Assembly: GCF_014636295.1 (NCBI RefSeq)
Contig: NZ_BMEC01000005.1
Coordinates: forward strand, 62,001-126,000
DNA from: Marivirga lumbricoides
GTDB taxonomy: Bacteria > Bacteroidota > Bacteroidia > Cytophagales > Cyclobacteriaceae
Length of the DNA stretch: 64,000 nt
Direction of reading: 5' to 3'
The notes under the pieces are model-generated. The model worked only from the letters and a program-made list of their open reading frames with translations. It ran no database searches and was not told the DNA's origin. Numbering within the stretch: the first letter of the stretch is position 1; each line of letters begins with the position of its first letter. The translations under genes and the position numbers were made by a program. Shown here in pieces: positions 1-7,982 of the stretch.

Positions 1-1
1 A

Positions 2-271
2 ATTGGGAATGATATAATAAAAATTGATTTTAAAGATGTGCAAAGTAATGACATAAAAACAATGAAGTTTTACTTTGTTAATTCTGATATGGCAGTGATT
101 AAACATGAAGGAAAATTCATTGATAATGTGACCTGATATATTCTGACTGTTCCAATATACAAAATTTATAAATTCCCTCTGATAACTACGGAATCAGCGG
201 AATTACCCATGGGTGTTGAGATGGACAACATAGATTTTGATTCACTAATTACACTAGAAAAATTTAAATAA
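2..271 (+). pseudogene. C-terminal remnant of an unknown gene with an in-frame TGA
   Basis: The reading frame is open from the window edge to a TGA at 134-136 and continues in the same frame for 44 more codons to a TAA at 269-271. The two parts together look like one coding stretch with a charged, then hydrophobic, then acidic composition. Either the gene ends at 136 (44 visible residues, window-truncated) or it was interrupted by one nonsense mutation. I recognise no domain. No SECIS-like structure was seen that would argue for selenocysteine, and the family is unknown. The 5' part lies outside the window. Confidence 0.35.
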
Positions 272-605
272 AACAGCGTTCAATATTCTGAGCTATATAC
301 AATGGCAGTTTAGTGAGGGAACGCCTTTGACTCTTTCCGGAAAGTCTCTTAGTAGGGTTAACATGCTGTGCAAATCCACCTCCTTCATTTAACTTAACCC
401 CTTTGCCTGAGAGCAATATCCATCCTTAAACTATCCAATATCACCGCTGTCATAAGCAGTCAAACCTTTTTGTCGTAATACGCCCCAAACATTGACGCAT
501 CCGTGTATGAACTATTTCCGCTGAGCTGCTTAGCTTTGAGAAATTGAAAGAGCGATAAAGAGTAAAGCTTATGGTACCTGATTTATACAACTTAAAAATA
601 ACAAC
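272..605. other. Intergenic stretch without a recognisable gene
   Basis: About 330 bases with no open frame of convincing length on either strand and no clear hairpin terminator. Short frames on the minus strand around 460-570 look like degenerate coding sequence but could not be assigned to any family. The stretch probably contains decayed accessory DNA plus the promoter of the VOC gene. Confidence 0.4.
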
Positions 606-1034
606 ATGGCAAGTATCAATCCACACATTAATTTCAACGGGAATGCAGAAGAAGCATTCAAATTTTACCAGTCAGTATTTGGCGGTGAGTTTTCAAAAAT
701 AGTGCGTTTTAAAGAACTGGCAAGCGATGAATTTCCGGTGGCTAAACATGAAGAAAATAAACTCATGCACATTGCCTTACCCATTGGTAAAAGTGTTTTA
801 ATGGCCAATGATGTACCGGAAGTATTGGGGCCAACCAATGAAAATGAGAACCGAAGCAAAATTGTTGTGAGTGCAGAAAGTAAGGAAGAAGCGGATCAAT
901 TATTTAAGGGACTTTCTAAAGAAGGCCAAATTGAAATGCCTATTTCCGACAGCCCGTGGGGCACCTATTTCGGTATGTTCAGAGATAAATATGGCATTGA
1001 GTGGATGATAGAATATGATTCCACTCGCAATTAA
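606..1034 (+). CDS. VOC family (PhnB/glyoxalase-like) protein
   Basis: A 142-residue single-gene protein of the vicinal oxygen chelate superfamily, PhnB-like branch. The N-terminus (INPHINFNGNAEEAFKFYQ) is the typical first strand and helix, followed by the GGEF turn, and the C-terminus carries SPWGTYFGMFRDKYGIEWM, the hallmark of this branch. Length fits a single two-module VOC unit. The substrate is unknown; family members include metal-dependent glyoxalase-like and antibiotic-resistance-like enzymes, but most PhnB-like proteins are uncharacterised. It stands alone, with no operon partner, and lies between an apparently decayed gene and the Qat defence operon. The start ATG is preceded by an A-rich leader, usual for Bacteroidota, which often lack a strong Shine-Dalgarno sequence. 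Confidence 0.85.
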   Translation: MASINPHINFNGNAEEAFKFYQSVFGGEFSKIVRFKELASDEFPVAKHEENKLMHIALPIGKSVLMANDVPEVLGPTNENENRSKIVVSAESKEEADQLFKGLSKEGQIEMPISDSPWGTYFGMFRDKYGIEWMIEYDSTRN

Positions 1035-1521
1035 TAACCTTTTTGATTATATGAATTTAGTAAGAATTAGCCGTCAAATTCCCATCTAACGGCTATGTCA
1101 CCCTCAATTTTAGTAACGCGCCTTACTTAGCTTGGTTATACTATAATGACTTAATTATAAATAATAATTAAATACCCAAATAGTTTAAGTAGAAATTGCT
1201 TTGCTTATGCTGGCAATTCCTGAAATAGCTTGACAAGTTATTGAAGCCACTAAATCGCTATTTTGCACTTTATTTATTTTTATATGACTATTCCGTAAAA
1301 TAAAATACCTATAAGTAGGTATTTTTCATTCCTTTTCGATGAAATATTAGGATATGATAGGAGGAGGGAGTATGTTAAGTCCTTGAATAACAACAAACTC
1401 AATAAATATTTGTAAGTGTTTCATAGTTGTTTGTTGTAGGTTAAATAAAAATATAGCGGATATAATAACAACTTTTATGTCATTGTCCGCTTGTTGTGCT
1501 TCATGAATAAAACAGAATTAT
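1035..1521. promoter_or_regulatory. Leader region of the Qat operon with several inverted repeats
   Basis: About 490 bases without a gene. It holds a 9-bp perfect hairpin, AAAATACCT (1302-1310) with AGGTATTTT (1317-1325), 6-nt loop, followed by Ts, which could be a weak terminator. Closer to qatA are an inverted pair ACAACAAAC (1390-1398) / GTTTGTTGT (1429-1437), a 6-bp pair AGCGGA (1455-1460) / TCCGCT (1486-1491), and further AACAAC/GTTGT half-sites. The last group sits where a promoter or operator for the defence operon would be expected. No good TAnnTTTG promoter box was found, so the promoter itself is not assigned. Confidence 0.4.
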
Positions 1522-3399
1522 ATGTGGTCAGATAACGAAACATCGGAAGACCTCTTAGGGTTTAAAATACATGCGGACTTACTCATAGATGTAATTAACG
1601 ATGAATCTGTCCTCCCAGTAACTATTGGAGTGTTTGGAGATTGGGGTAGCGGCAAGTCTAGTATCCTCAAAATAGTTAAGGACGAATTATCTGGAGAAGG
1701 TGATGACTTAAGAGATGAGACCCTTGTATTGTATTTCAACGGCTGGGTGTTTGAAGGGTATGATGATGCGAAGGCCGCTTTGCTTGAGTCAATTGTTGAA
1801 AAGTTCAGAGAACATAAAACCATTGGGAATAAAGTAAAAGATCAAACAACGAAGCTTCTCAAGTCAGTTGATTGGATGAGGGTTCTTGGTCTCAGTTTCA
1901 AAAAAATAATCATACCAGGAGCCATGGCCTATTCCACTGGCGGATTGTCTCTAATTCCCTGCTTCATGGGCGAGTTTTCCAAGCTTGATCCAAAGGAACT
2001 TGGAGACAAACTACAAGGAGAGGATGCAGAAGATTTCTTAAGTGGTATTATTAAGAAAAATGAACATGAAGACACTACACTTGTTCGAGAATTCCGAGAG
2101 GATTTCAAGGAGATGATAGACAAGTCAGAAATCAAAAAGCTTGTGGTTATTATCGATGATTTAGATAGGTGTACGCCTGAACGATTAATTGAAAATCTCG
2201 AAGCAATCAAACTGTTCCTTAATGTTGAGAAAACCGCATTTATAATTGGTGCGGATCCTCGGATAGTGAGGCATGCGATTGAGTTCAGATATAAAACCGA
2301 TCAGATACAAAACGCGGATGACCCAAATAGTCGGAATAAACGAATAGTAAGCGACTATCTTGAGAAACTAATTCAAGTGCCATATAATCTTCCTCGCCTA
2401 TCCAGCAATGAAGTTGAGACCTACATCACTCTTTTGTTTTGCAAAAAAGAACTTGGTGGCGAATTCTCAAAAGTTTTAGAGGCATATCAAAAATTCAGAG
2501 ATTCGGATAGGTATGGAACATTCGGATTTGGTAATCTCGAAGGTGTCATTGAAAAGAATGATCAGCAGCGAGTTGCTGAAAAAGTTTCGTTAATTGCCTC
2601 GTTATCACCCATAATCACGAAAGGATTGAATGGGAATCCTCGACAGATAAAGCGCTTTCTAAACACATTTACGCTAAGAAACAGGCTGGTTGAGGTTGCA
2701 AAAATTCCTGATTTTAAAATTGAGGTGTTGGCGAAGCTGATGGTATTAGAATACTCAGAACCAAGTCTTTTTAACACTCTGTACACTTGGCAGTCGATGC
2801 AAAGTGGTTACTCTGCTGAGTTGAAAGAACTGGAATTTTTTGCCAGTGAAAAAGACAAGGCAGGACTTAAAGAAAAGTTTGGCGAGGGATGGGCTCTGGC
2901 AAAAATTATCACATGGCTTAATGCTGAACCTGCGTTAAGCGACATAGACCTTCGAGATTATTACTGGATTTCCAGAGACCGGCTAACAGATTCAATCAGT
3001 GGCTCATCACTAATTCCAATGCATGTGCGAATGGTATTTAAAAAGATGTTGGAAAGTGGTTCCGCCAGTATCTTAAAGACAACTGTGTCGACAGAAGTAA
3101 AGGACAAATTACAAGAAGAAGATTTAAACACGCTCTACTCACTATTGAATAAAGAATTAGAAAAGACGCCTGGTAGTAGTTGGCTTCATCAAATTTATGT
3201 GGAGCTAATGGAGAACAAGATTGATGATTCAGTAGAATCGTATGAGAGAATGTTGAGACATATCGACAATAAGAAAATCCCCTTCAGTCTACGGAATAAC
3301 TTGTTTCTCGCGGAAAAGAAGAATCAAAAAATAAAACAGATATATGCCAAGTTTGAACCAGAGTCGAGGATTTATAAAGCACTTAATCCAAAGAAATAA
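1522..3399 (+). CDS. qatA: QatA-like KAP-family P-loop NTPase, anti-phage defence
   Basis: A 625-residue KAP P-loop NTPase, the ATPase component of a QatABCD anti-phage system. Walker A is GDWGSGKSS at about residues 39-47, and Walker B is VVIIDDLDR at about 208-216, followed by the KAP-typical ...CTPERLIENLEAIKLFL. A hydrophobic stretch at about 120-150 lies between the two motifs, as in many KAP proteins that carry membrane-associated insertions. The C-terminal 300 residues are helical with no named domain. It is the first gene of a tight four-gene operon: qatB begins on the base directly after its TAA stop. Assignment to QatA rests on the full gene set (KAP ATPase, unknown, QueC-like, TatD-like in this order), not on this protein alone. 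The trigger and target are unknown. Confidence 0.9.
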   Translation: MWSDNETSEDLLGFKIHADLLIDVINDESVLPVTIGVFGDWGSGKSSILKIVKDELSGEGDDLRDETLVLYFNGWVFEGYDDAKAALLESIVEKFREHKTIGNKVKDQTTKLLKSVDWMRVLGLSFKKIIIPGAMAYSTGGLSLIPCFMGEFSKLDPKELGDKLQGEDAEDFLSGIIKKNEHEDTTLVREFREDFKEMIDKSEIKKLVVIIDDLDRCTPERLIENLEAIKLFLNVEKTAFIIGADPRIVRHAIEFRYKTDQIQNADDPNSRNKRIVSDYLEKLIQVPYNLPRLSSNEVETYITLLFCKKELGGEFSKVLEAYQKFRDSDRYGTFGFGNLEGVIEKNDQQRVAEKVSLIASLSPIITKGLNGNPRQIKRFLNTFTLRNRLVEVAKIPDFKIEVLAKLMVLEYSEPSLFNTLYTWQSMQSGYSAELKELEFFASEKDKAGLKEKFGEGWALAKIITWLNAEPALSDIDLRDYYWISRDRLTDSISGSSLIPMHVRMVFKKMLESGSASILKTTVSTEVKDKLQEEDLNTLYSLLNKELEKTPGSSWLHQIYVELMENKIDDSVESYERMLRHIDNKKIPFSLRNNLFLAEKKNQKIKQIYAKFEPESRIYKALNPKK

Positions 3400-4242
3400 A
3401 TGGGAACTACACAAAGAATTGTACCTGGCGTGACTGGAGAACCAAATTGGGCAGATTTAAGTCGTTCAATTACTCATATCTCAAAAACCGTTGAAAAGGA
3501 GAAGGAATTAGAACAAAAGGAAAATGATCAGGAAGACACTGACACTGAACAGCATGCTACGGCATACGCAACGGCCGTTGCCAAATTAACCGAAAGAAGA
3601 AAAAAACACCTTAAGACTGCATTTGACAGCCTCATTAGAGCTAGCGGAGGACGCGAAAGCGTTAAAAAAGGACGGTCACGATCGTTTGGAAGTGCTGGTC
3701 GTAAATCTGCTTCTCGTTTAGTTGGGTTTGTAACTGGAGTTGCAAATCACGGACTTGAAGAACAACTAAAATCTATTGGTCTCGGTGACTTAACGGGTAA
3801 AAGGTTGAGTGATGTAATTGATTTGCTACTCAATTATTCATCTGAGTCAAGTGCGGGAATGGATGATACGGCAGCAAACAAGGCAATGTTGGAAGTCTTA
3901 AATCAACTATCTGAGCAAGCAGATAATGACCTTGGCAAGTTCGAGGAATTACTTGCAGACTATGCTGAAGGTAAAGGCCTCGCGGATTTACTTTGCCGCT
4001 TTTGGGGTGTTTACATTTTTGAACATCTATCTCAGCGCTTTCAAGAGAAAATTAGGCAAACAAAAGGCGAAGAAGTAAGTCAGGAAACGTTTCAAATCAT
4101 CAGAGATGATATTATCGGTCAAGTTGAAGTTTTAAACGACCGTAGACCTGTAGCTACTATTAATTGGCAGGGAACTGAAGGTGAAAATCAAATAGAATCA
4201 ATTTTCGAATCAATAATAAATATCATTTGTGATGACCACTAA
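3400..4242 (+). CDS. qatB: QatB-like component of the Qat defence system
   Basis: A 280-residue protein without a recognisable enzymatic domain, placed second in the operon like QatB. It starts Met-Gly-Thr-Thr, with a short Gly/Pro-containing N-terminus, then a highly charged Glu/Lys-rich segment (about 28-55). A basic Ser/Gly/Arg patch follows (about 85-107, including KKGRSRSFGSAGRKSASR), and then a helical C-terminal half. The start ATG follows the qatA stop with no spacer, and its 3' end overlaps qatC by 11 bases, implying translational coupling. QatB is poorly understood. The penultimate glycine is of interest because QueC-like enzymes in other defence systems are reported to attach a deazaguanine to a protein N-terminus. 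Calling QatB the target here is inference. Confidence 0.85.
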   Translation: MGTTQRIVPGVTGEPNWADLSRSITHISKTVEKEKELEQKENDQEDTDTEQHATAYATAVAKLTERRKKHLKTAFDSLIRASGGRESVKKGRSRSFGSAGRKSASRLVGFVTGVANHGLEEQLKSIGLGDLTGKRLSDVIDLLLNYSSESSAGMDDTAANKAMLEVLNQLSEQADNDLGKFEELLADYAEGKGLADLLCRFWGVYIFEHLSQRFQEKIRQTKGEEVSQETFQIIRDDIIGQVEVLNDRRPVATINWQGTEGENQIESIFESIINIICDDH

Positions 4243-5563
4243 AATAAAGGCTCAGCCTCTTGTGTATGACTCAGATAGTGGAAAAGGTACGATTGTCTTA
4301 ACCACCCAAACTAATGAAAGGGCAACATTAGAAATCAGCCTTAAGCCACTGTTGCCATTCATTAACATAGCAAACGAAAACGTTACAGATTTCTTTATCT
4401 TTTCATCAGCTATTTACGGTATTGATCGATTTGTCCAACGAAGGAGAAATTCGGTTGACGGCTGGTCAAGAGAGTTTGAAGTGGAGTTTCCAGTTCAAAA
4501 TCCAAATGAGTGGAATGCTATTGCTGTAGAATTCAATTCACTTCTTTCATTTTTGACTGGTGATTATTGGACAGTTGAATTTTATCAGTCGAGTCTTGAA
4601 TTGCCAGCCGAACCGTTATCAGATGAATATAATGGTGATTTTTCGCAGGTAAGTTTGTTATCAGGGGGATTGGATTCGCTTATTGGTGCAATTGATTTTT
4701 TAAAGTCAAAACCAAATGAAAGTGTTATTTTTGCTTCCCAATACGACCCTCATATGAGGGGCGTGAAAAAAGACCAAATTGATTTGTTACCAGTGCTAAC
4801 TGCTAATTATCCAAATCGATTTTTGCAAATACCCTCAATTAAGGTCTCACTCACTGATTCTACAATTTCGAGGGAATCGACATTCAGGAGTCGTTCTATC
4901 TTATTTGTTGGTTTAGCGTTACTAATAGCTGACGGCAAATCCATACCACTGATTGTCGTCCCTGAAAATGGATCCGTTTCGTTGAATTACCCTCTAAGTT
5001 CTTCCAGAAGGAGTGCGTGTAGCACAAGGACAACACATCCTGCCGTACTTAATCAAATTCAAAGTATTTGGAGGGAGCTAGGCGTTCTGACTAAAATAGA
5101 GAATCCGTACGAATTTTCAACGAAAGGTGAAATGGTGGATAATTGCGCTGACCCTTCAGTTTTATCCTATGCAATCGATAAATCTAATTCTTGCGGAAAA
5201 CGAGGACATGTTGCGCATTGGGATCTAGATAGAAATGCAACCCACTGTGGTGTCTGCATGCCATGTATTTACAGAAGAGCTTCCCTAGTGAATGCTGGAG
5301 ATTCAACATCATATGGTTGTGATATTAACGGGCTACCTCCTTTTAAGACCAAAAAGAGTCAGGATATGGGTGCACTTTTACAATTTTTAAAAACACCGTT
5401 AAGTTCTATTGAAATTAAACAAGAGCTGATGGTTAATGGGGTTAGGGATTTTTCCAAAATCGATAGATATGTGGATTTAGTAGATCGGACAAGGTCCGAA
5501 TTGAAGAGTTGGGTTGGCAGTTTTGGTAATACTGCTGTGAAGAATAGCGCAGGAATTCCATGA
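4232..5563 (+). CDS. qatC: QatC-like QueC-family ATP-PPi enzyme
   Basis: A 443-residue QueC-related protein. The PP-loop ATP-pyrophosphatase motif SGGLDS is at about residues 144-149. Near the C-terminus is the QueC-type zinc site: one Cys at about 321, then HCGVCMPC with Cys at about 339, 342 and 345. Housekeeping QueC is about 220 residues and makes preQ0 from carboxydeazaguanine. This protein is twice as long, with an extra N-terminal domain of about 130 residues, as in defence-associated QueC-like proteins. It overlaps the end of qatB, and its own stop overlaps the qatD start (ATGA). An in-frame GTG at 4229 would add one residue; the ATG is preferred. The substrate is probably a 7-deazapurine, by family; this is not shown by the sequence. 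Confidence 0.9.
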   Translation: MTTKIKAQPLVYDSDSGKGTIVLTTQTNERATLEISLKPLLPFINIANENVTDFFIFSSAIYGIDRFVQRRRNSVDGWSREFEVEFPVQNPNEWNAIAVEFNSLLSFLTGDYWTVEFYQSSLELPAEPLSDEYNGDFSQVSLLSGGLDSLIGAIDFLKSKPNESVIFASQYDPHMRGVKKDQIDLLPVLTANYPNRFLQIPSIKVSLTDSTISRESTFRSRSILFVGLALLIADGKSIPLIVVPENGSVSLNYPLSSSRRSACSTRTTHPAVLNQIQSIWRELGVLTKIENPYEFSTKGEMVDNCADPSVLSYAIDKSNSCGKRGHVAHWDLDRNATHCGVCMPCIYRRASLVNAGDSTSYGCDINGLPPFKTKKSQDMGALLQFLKTPLSSIEIKQELMVNGVRDFSKIDRYVDLVDRTRSELKSWVGSFGNTAVKNSAGIP

Positions 5564-6318
5564 TTGATTCTCACTGTCATATTGATCTTTATCCAAATCC
5601 CTTGGAGATTGTCAAAGAATCTGAAATCCTAGGAATTATTACAATTGGAATGACTAATCTTCCGAGCCATTTTAAAATGGGACAGCCCCACTTAAAAGGT
5701 TATAAAAAAACTAGGTTGGCTTTGGGTATGCATCCTTTAATGGCTGAAAATCATTCTGAAGAGTTTCCAATTTTTCATGAGTGCTTTAATAAAACTTCAT
5801 ACATTGGAGAAGTAGGTCTGGATTTTTCCAGAGAAGGAATTAAAACAAAAGACCAACAAATTGATAGTTTTAAAAAGATTCTTGAAGCAGTAGGGGATAA
5901 GCCTAAGATCCTGAGTATTCATTCAAGGAGAGCAGAAAAAGAGGTACTTAAGTTATTGAAGGATTATCAAATTCGAAATGCAATATTTCATTGGTATTCT
6001 GGAGGGCTAAAACTTATAGATCAGATTGTTGATTCTGGTTACTTTTTATCTGTTAACCCTGCTATGATTCGTTCAGAATCTGGAAAAAAAATAATACAAA
6101 GAATACCAAAGGAATTCATTTTAACTGAAAGTGATGGACCATTTATAGATATAAATAATCAACCTGTAAAACCAAAGGATATAGAAACAGTTTTAACTCA
6201 CTTGTCAACTATCTATAACTGCAGAGTCTCTGAGGTAAATAATTTAATCGTCTCAAACTTTAAAAAATTGGTTAACCAAATTAAACACGAAAGCACAACA
6301 GGATATAAACGGCATTAA
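5560..6318 (+). CDS. qatD: QatD-like TatD family metal-dependent nuclease
   Basis: A 252-residue TatD-family amidohydrolase-fold hydrolase. The motifs run in order: HCH near the N-terminus (IDSHCHIDLYP, metal ligands), LGMHP, the IGEVGLDF strand carrying the bridging glutamate, SIHSRRAEKEVLKLL with a metal-binding His, FHWYSGG, and TESDGP with the last aspartate. All expected metal ligands are visible, so the active site looks intact. Length is near the normal TatD size of about 260. It overlaps qatC by four bases (ATGA) and is the last gene of the operon, with a hairpin immediately after its stop. TatD enzymes are 3'-5' exonuclease/DNases. Its role in Qat is presumed to be nucleic acid or nucleobase-linked hydrolysis. 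Confidence 0.9.
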   Translation: MIDSHCHIDLYPNPLEIVKESEILGIITIGMTNLPSHFKMGQPHLKGYKKTRLALGMHPLMAENHSEEFPIFHECFNKTSYIGEVGLDFSREGIKTKDQQIDSFKKILEAVGDKPKILSIHSRRAEKEVLKLLKDYQIRNAIFHWYSGGLKLIDQIVDSGYFLSVNPAMIRSESGKKIIQRIPKEFILTESDGPFIDINNQPVKPKDIETVLTHLSTIYNCRVSEVNNLIVSNFKKLVNQIKHESTTGYKRH

Positions 6319-6345
6319 AACGACCGTTTATATAGGTCGTTTCCT
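6318..6345 (+). terminator. Hairpin terminator of the Qat operon
   Basis: AAACGACC (6318-6325) pairs perfectly with GGTCGTTT (6335-6342) across a 9-nt loop, followed by a short pyrimidine run. It begins at the last base of the qatD stop codon, so it fits a terminator for the four-gene operon. Confidence 0.6.
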
Positions 6346-6378
6346 TCCGCTTAAACTTAAACTAAGGTGCATTTTAAA

Positions 6379-6843
6379 ATGATCTTTGAACAATACCTAA
6401 AAGATATTCAAGAGTTTCTACAGCTAAAACAAAATTTGGATGTAGAAAGAGTAGACGATTTAATTCTTTGTGTGTCTCATAAAGAATATGAGTTCCCAAT
6501 ATTTACTTTAAATTATGAGTTAGAGGAAGTGAAAATAGGAATTTCCAATGTACAAGAATACTATCCGGTAGAAGAACTCGAAAAGGCGATATGGCGTTTC
6601 TTAACACTCCTAACCCAAAATATTCGTATAACTGCTTATTATAAAGGTAATTTTTTTTATAGAGGAAAATTTGATGTCATAGACAATCGGGGTAATGTTT
6701 ACTATTTCGGGGAAATAATGACATGGCTCTTTCCGTTTTGGAAGAAAAGCCGCTTAAAAGTGAAAGAACTACAAGCTTTGTTGACTATAGAGGAAATCGA
6801 AGAGCGATTTATCAACTTAAAAGTAGCTGCAAATAAAGTCTAA
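6379..6843 (+). CDS. Hypothetical protein
   Basis: A protein of 154 residues from this ATG; an in-frame GTG at 6367 would add four. It is rich in aromatic and acidic residues, with a middle part reading like a small alpha/beta domain (ITAYYKGNFFYRGKFDVID) and a tryptophan/phenylalanine cluster (TWLFPFWKKSRLKVKEL). No signal peptide, transmembrane segment or catalytic motif is evident, and I do not recognise the family. It lies just downstream of the Qat terminator and upstream of a separately promoted TetR gene, so it may be accessory-island cargo or an immunity protein, but nothing in the sequence decides this. Codon use looks like that of its neighbours. Confidence 0.6.
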   Translation: MIFEQYLKDIQEFLQLKQNLDVERVDDLILCVSHKEYEFPIFTLNYELEEVKIGISNVQEYYPVEELEKAIWRFLTLLTQNIRITAYYKGNFFYRGKFDVIDNRGNVYYFGEIMTWLFPFWKKSRLKVKELQALLTIEEIEERFINLKVAANKV

Positions 6844-6940
6844 ACATCATTTCATCACTTTCAATTCAAAACACCATTAGTCTTTCCATTCCTTTTAATC
6901 CCCAAACTACAGCCCAACCCATAAATAATCGTTTAAAAAT

Positions 6941-6982
6941 TTGCCTATCAAGTAGTAGGTATGTATGTTTGTATAAACAAAC
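6941..6982 (+). promoter_or_regulatory. Bacteroidota promoter overlapped by a probable TetR operator
   Basis: A TTG at 6941-6943 and TATGTTTG at 6964-6971 match the Bacteroidota -33/-7 consensus (TTG, about 19-20 bases, TAnnTTTG). A perfect palindrome GTTTGT-ATAA-ACAAAC spans 6967-6982, overlapping the -7 box and lying 9 bases before the TetR start codon. The layout is that of an autoregulated TetR operon: repressor bound to the palindrome would block the promoter of tetR, the thioesterase and the ketosynthase. Confidence 0.65.
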
Positions 6983-6991
6983 CTTAAAACC

Positions 6992-7546
6992 ATGTCAAAG
7001 CGGGAAGAAATTATTCAGCTGGCCGATACCATGTTGCGCAAAAAAGGGTACAATGCCTTTAGCTACCATGATATCGCCAGGGAAGTAGGAATAAAAACGG
7101 CTTCTATCCATTACCACTTTCCGGCTAAATCCGACTTAGGTGTGGCCATTATCAATCAGCATATTGAGGGTCTTAAGCGTTTAATTCATGAGCATGAGGG
7201 CAAATCCCCGGTCAAACAACTCAACGCTTTTTTTTCTATTTATGATAACCTCCATAAGGAAAACAAAGTATGTTTAGTGGGATCATTGGCTACTGATTTC
7301 AATACCCTGGATGCCAGGGTACAGGAAAAACTGAAAGAATTTTCTGACCTCATGCTCCATTGGGTCAGTGGCTTTTTAGAAACCGGCAGAAATGAAGGCC
7401 TTTTTGAGTTTGAGGAAGAGCCAAGAAGCAAGGCATTAATGGTGATATCTCACATGCTGGCCATTGTGCAACTGGTAAGGCTTACCCATAAGCAGGACTT
7501 TGCCATGGTAAAGGCCGCTATCAAAAAAGAATTACTGAAAAAATAA
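6992..7546 (+). CDS. TetR/AcrR family transcriptional regulator
   Basis: A 184-residue TetR-family repressor. The N-terminal helix-turn-helix is clear: REEIIQLADTMLRKKGYNAFSY, then HDIAREVGIKTASIHYHF, with the usual YYHFxxK-like turn as IHYHFPAKSDL. The C-terminal ligand domain is helical and unassigned. It is the first gene of a three-gene operon with a hotdog thioesterase one base downstream and a FabF-like ketosynthase three bases after that, suggesting it senses an acyl-CoA, fatty acid or product of that pair. A palindrome overlapping the promoter just upstream fits autorepression. The ligand cannot be told from sequence. Confidence 0.88.
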   Translation: MSKREEIIQLADTMLRKKGYNAFSYHDIAREVGIKTASIHYHFPAKSDLGVAIINQHIEGLKRLIHEHEGKSPVKQLNAFFSIYDNLHKENKVCLVGSLATDFNTLDARVQEKLKEFSDLMLHWVSGFLETGRNEGLFEFEEEPRSKALMVISHMLAIVQLVRLTHKQDFAMVKAAIKKELLKK

Positions 7547-7547
7547 T

Positions 7548-7979
7548 ATGGATAGATTATCACAATTAAAAACCTTTATAGGGAAAGAGTTTACCTCTTC
7601 TCCTTCGCCATTTATGCAATGGCTAAAGCCCACAGTGCGCACTGCGGAAGAAGGCCACCTGGAGTTTGAATACCTTATCCGCGAAGAGTGGCTGAACCCC
7701 GTGGGCAATTTACACGGTGGTGTTACTGCTGCAATAATGGATGACATATTAGGTGCCACCATGTTTTCCTTAAACGAGCCGAGCTTTTTCACCACCATTA
7801 ATAATGTGGTCGATTACTTTTCCACCGCCAAAAGAGGGGATAAGATAATTGCTGAAACCCGGATTATTAAGCGCGGGAAACAGTTCATTAATGCCCAATG
7901 CGATATTTGGGATAGCGAAAAAAGCAGGCTTTTGGCCAGAGGAACCTCTAATTTATATAAAACAGAAATTAAAAGATAA
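7548..7979 (+). CDS. PaaI-type hotdog-fold thioesterase
   Basis: A 143-residue hotdog thioesterase of the PaaI/YbgC-like class. The signature is NPVGNLHGGVTAAIMDDILGATMF, where HGG and the following aspartate mark the catalytic loop and central helix, followed by strand segments FTTINNVVDYFSTAKRGD and the C-terminal ARGTSNLYK. The family hydrolyses acyl-CoA or aromatic acyl thioesters. It is preceded by a TetR regulator (one base gap) and followed by a ketosynthase (three base gap), so it likely works with the latter, for example releasing or proofreading acyl chains. Start ATG chosen because it directly follows the tetR stop. Cytoplasmic; no signal peptide. Confidence 0.85.
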   Translation: MDRLSQLKTFIGKEFTSSPSPFMQWLKPTVRTAEEGHLEFEYLIREEWLNPVGNLHGGVTAAIMDDILGATMFSLNEPSFFTTINNVVDYFSTAKRGDKIIAETRIIKRGKQFINAQCDIWDSEKSRLLARGTSNLYKTEIKR

Positions 7980-7982
7980 TAG

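Noticed and set aside
134-136. In-frame TGA read as selenocysteine
   Set aside because: No SECIS-like stem follows, and no selenoprotein machinery or family signature was seen; nonsense mutation or true stop is simpler.
1302-1491. Repeated AACAAC/GTTGT elements as a possible CRISPR leader or small array
   Set aside because: There are no regular repeats with spacers of equal length, and no cas gene is near.
4232-5563. Housekeeping queC for queuosine synthesis
   Set aside because: The protein is twice the normal length and embedded between qatB and qatD, with no queD, queE or queF beside it.
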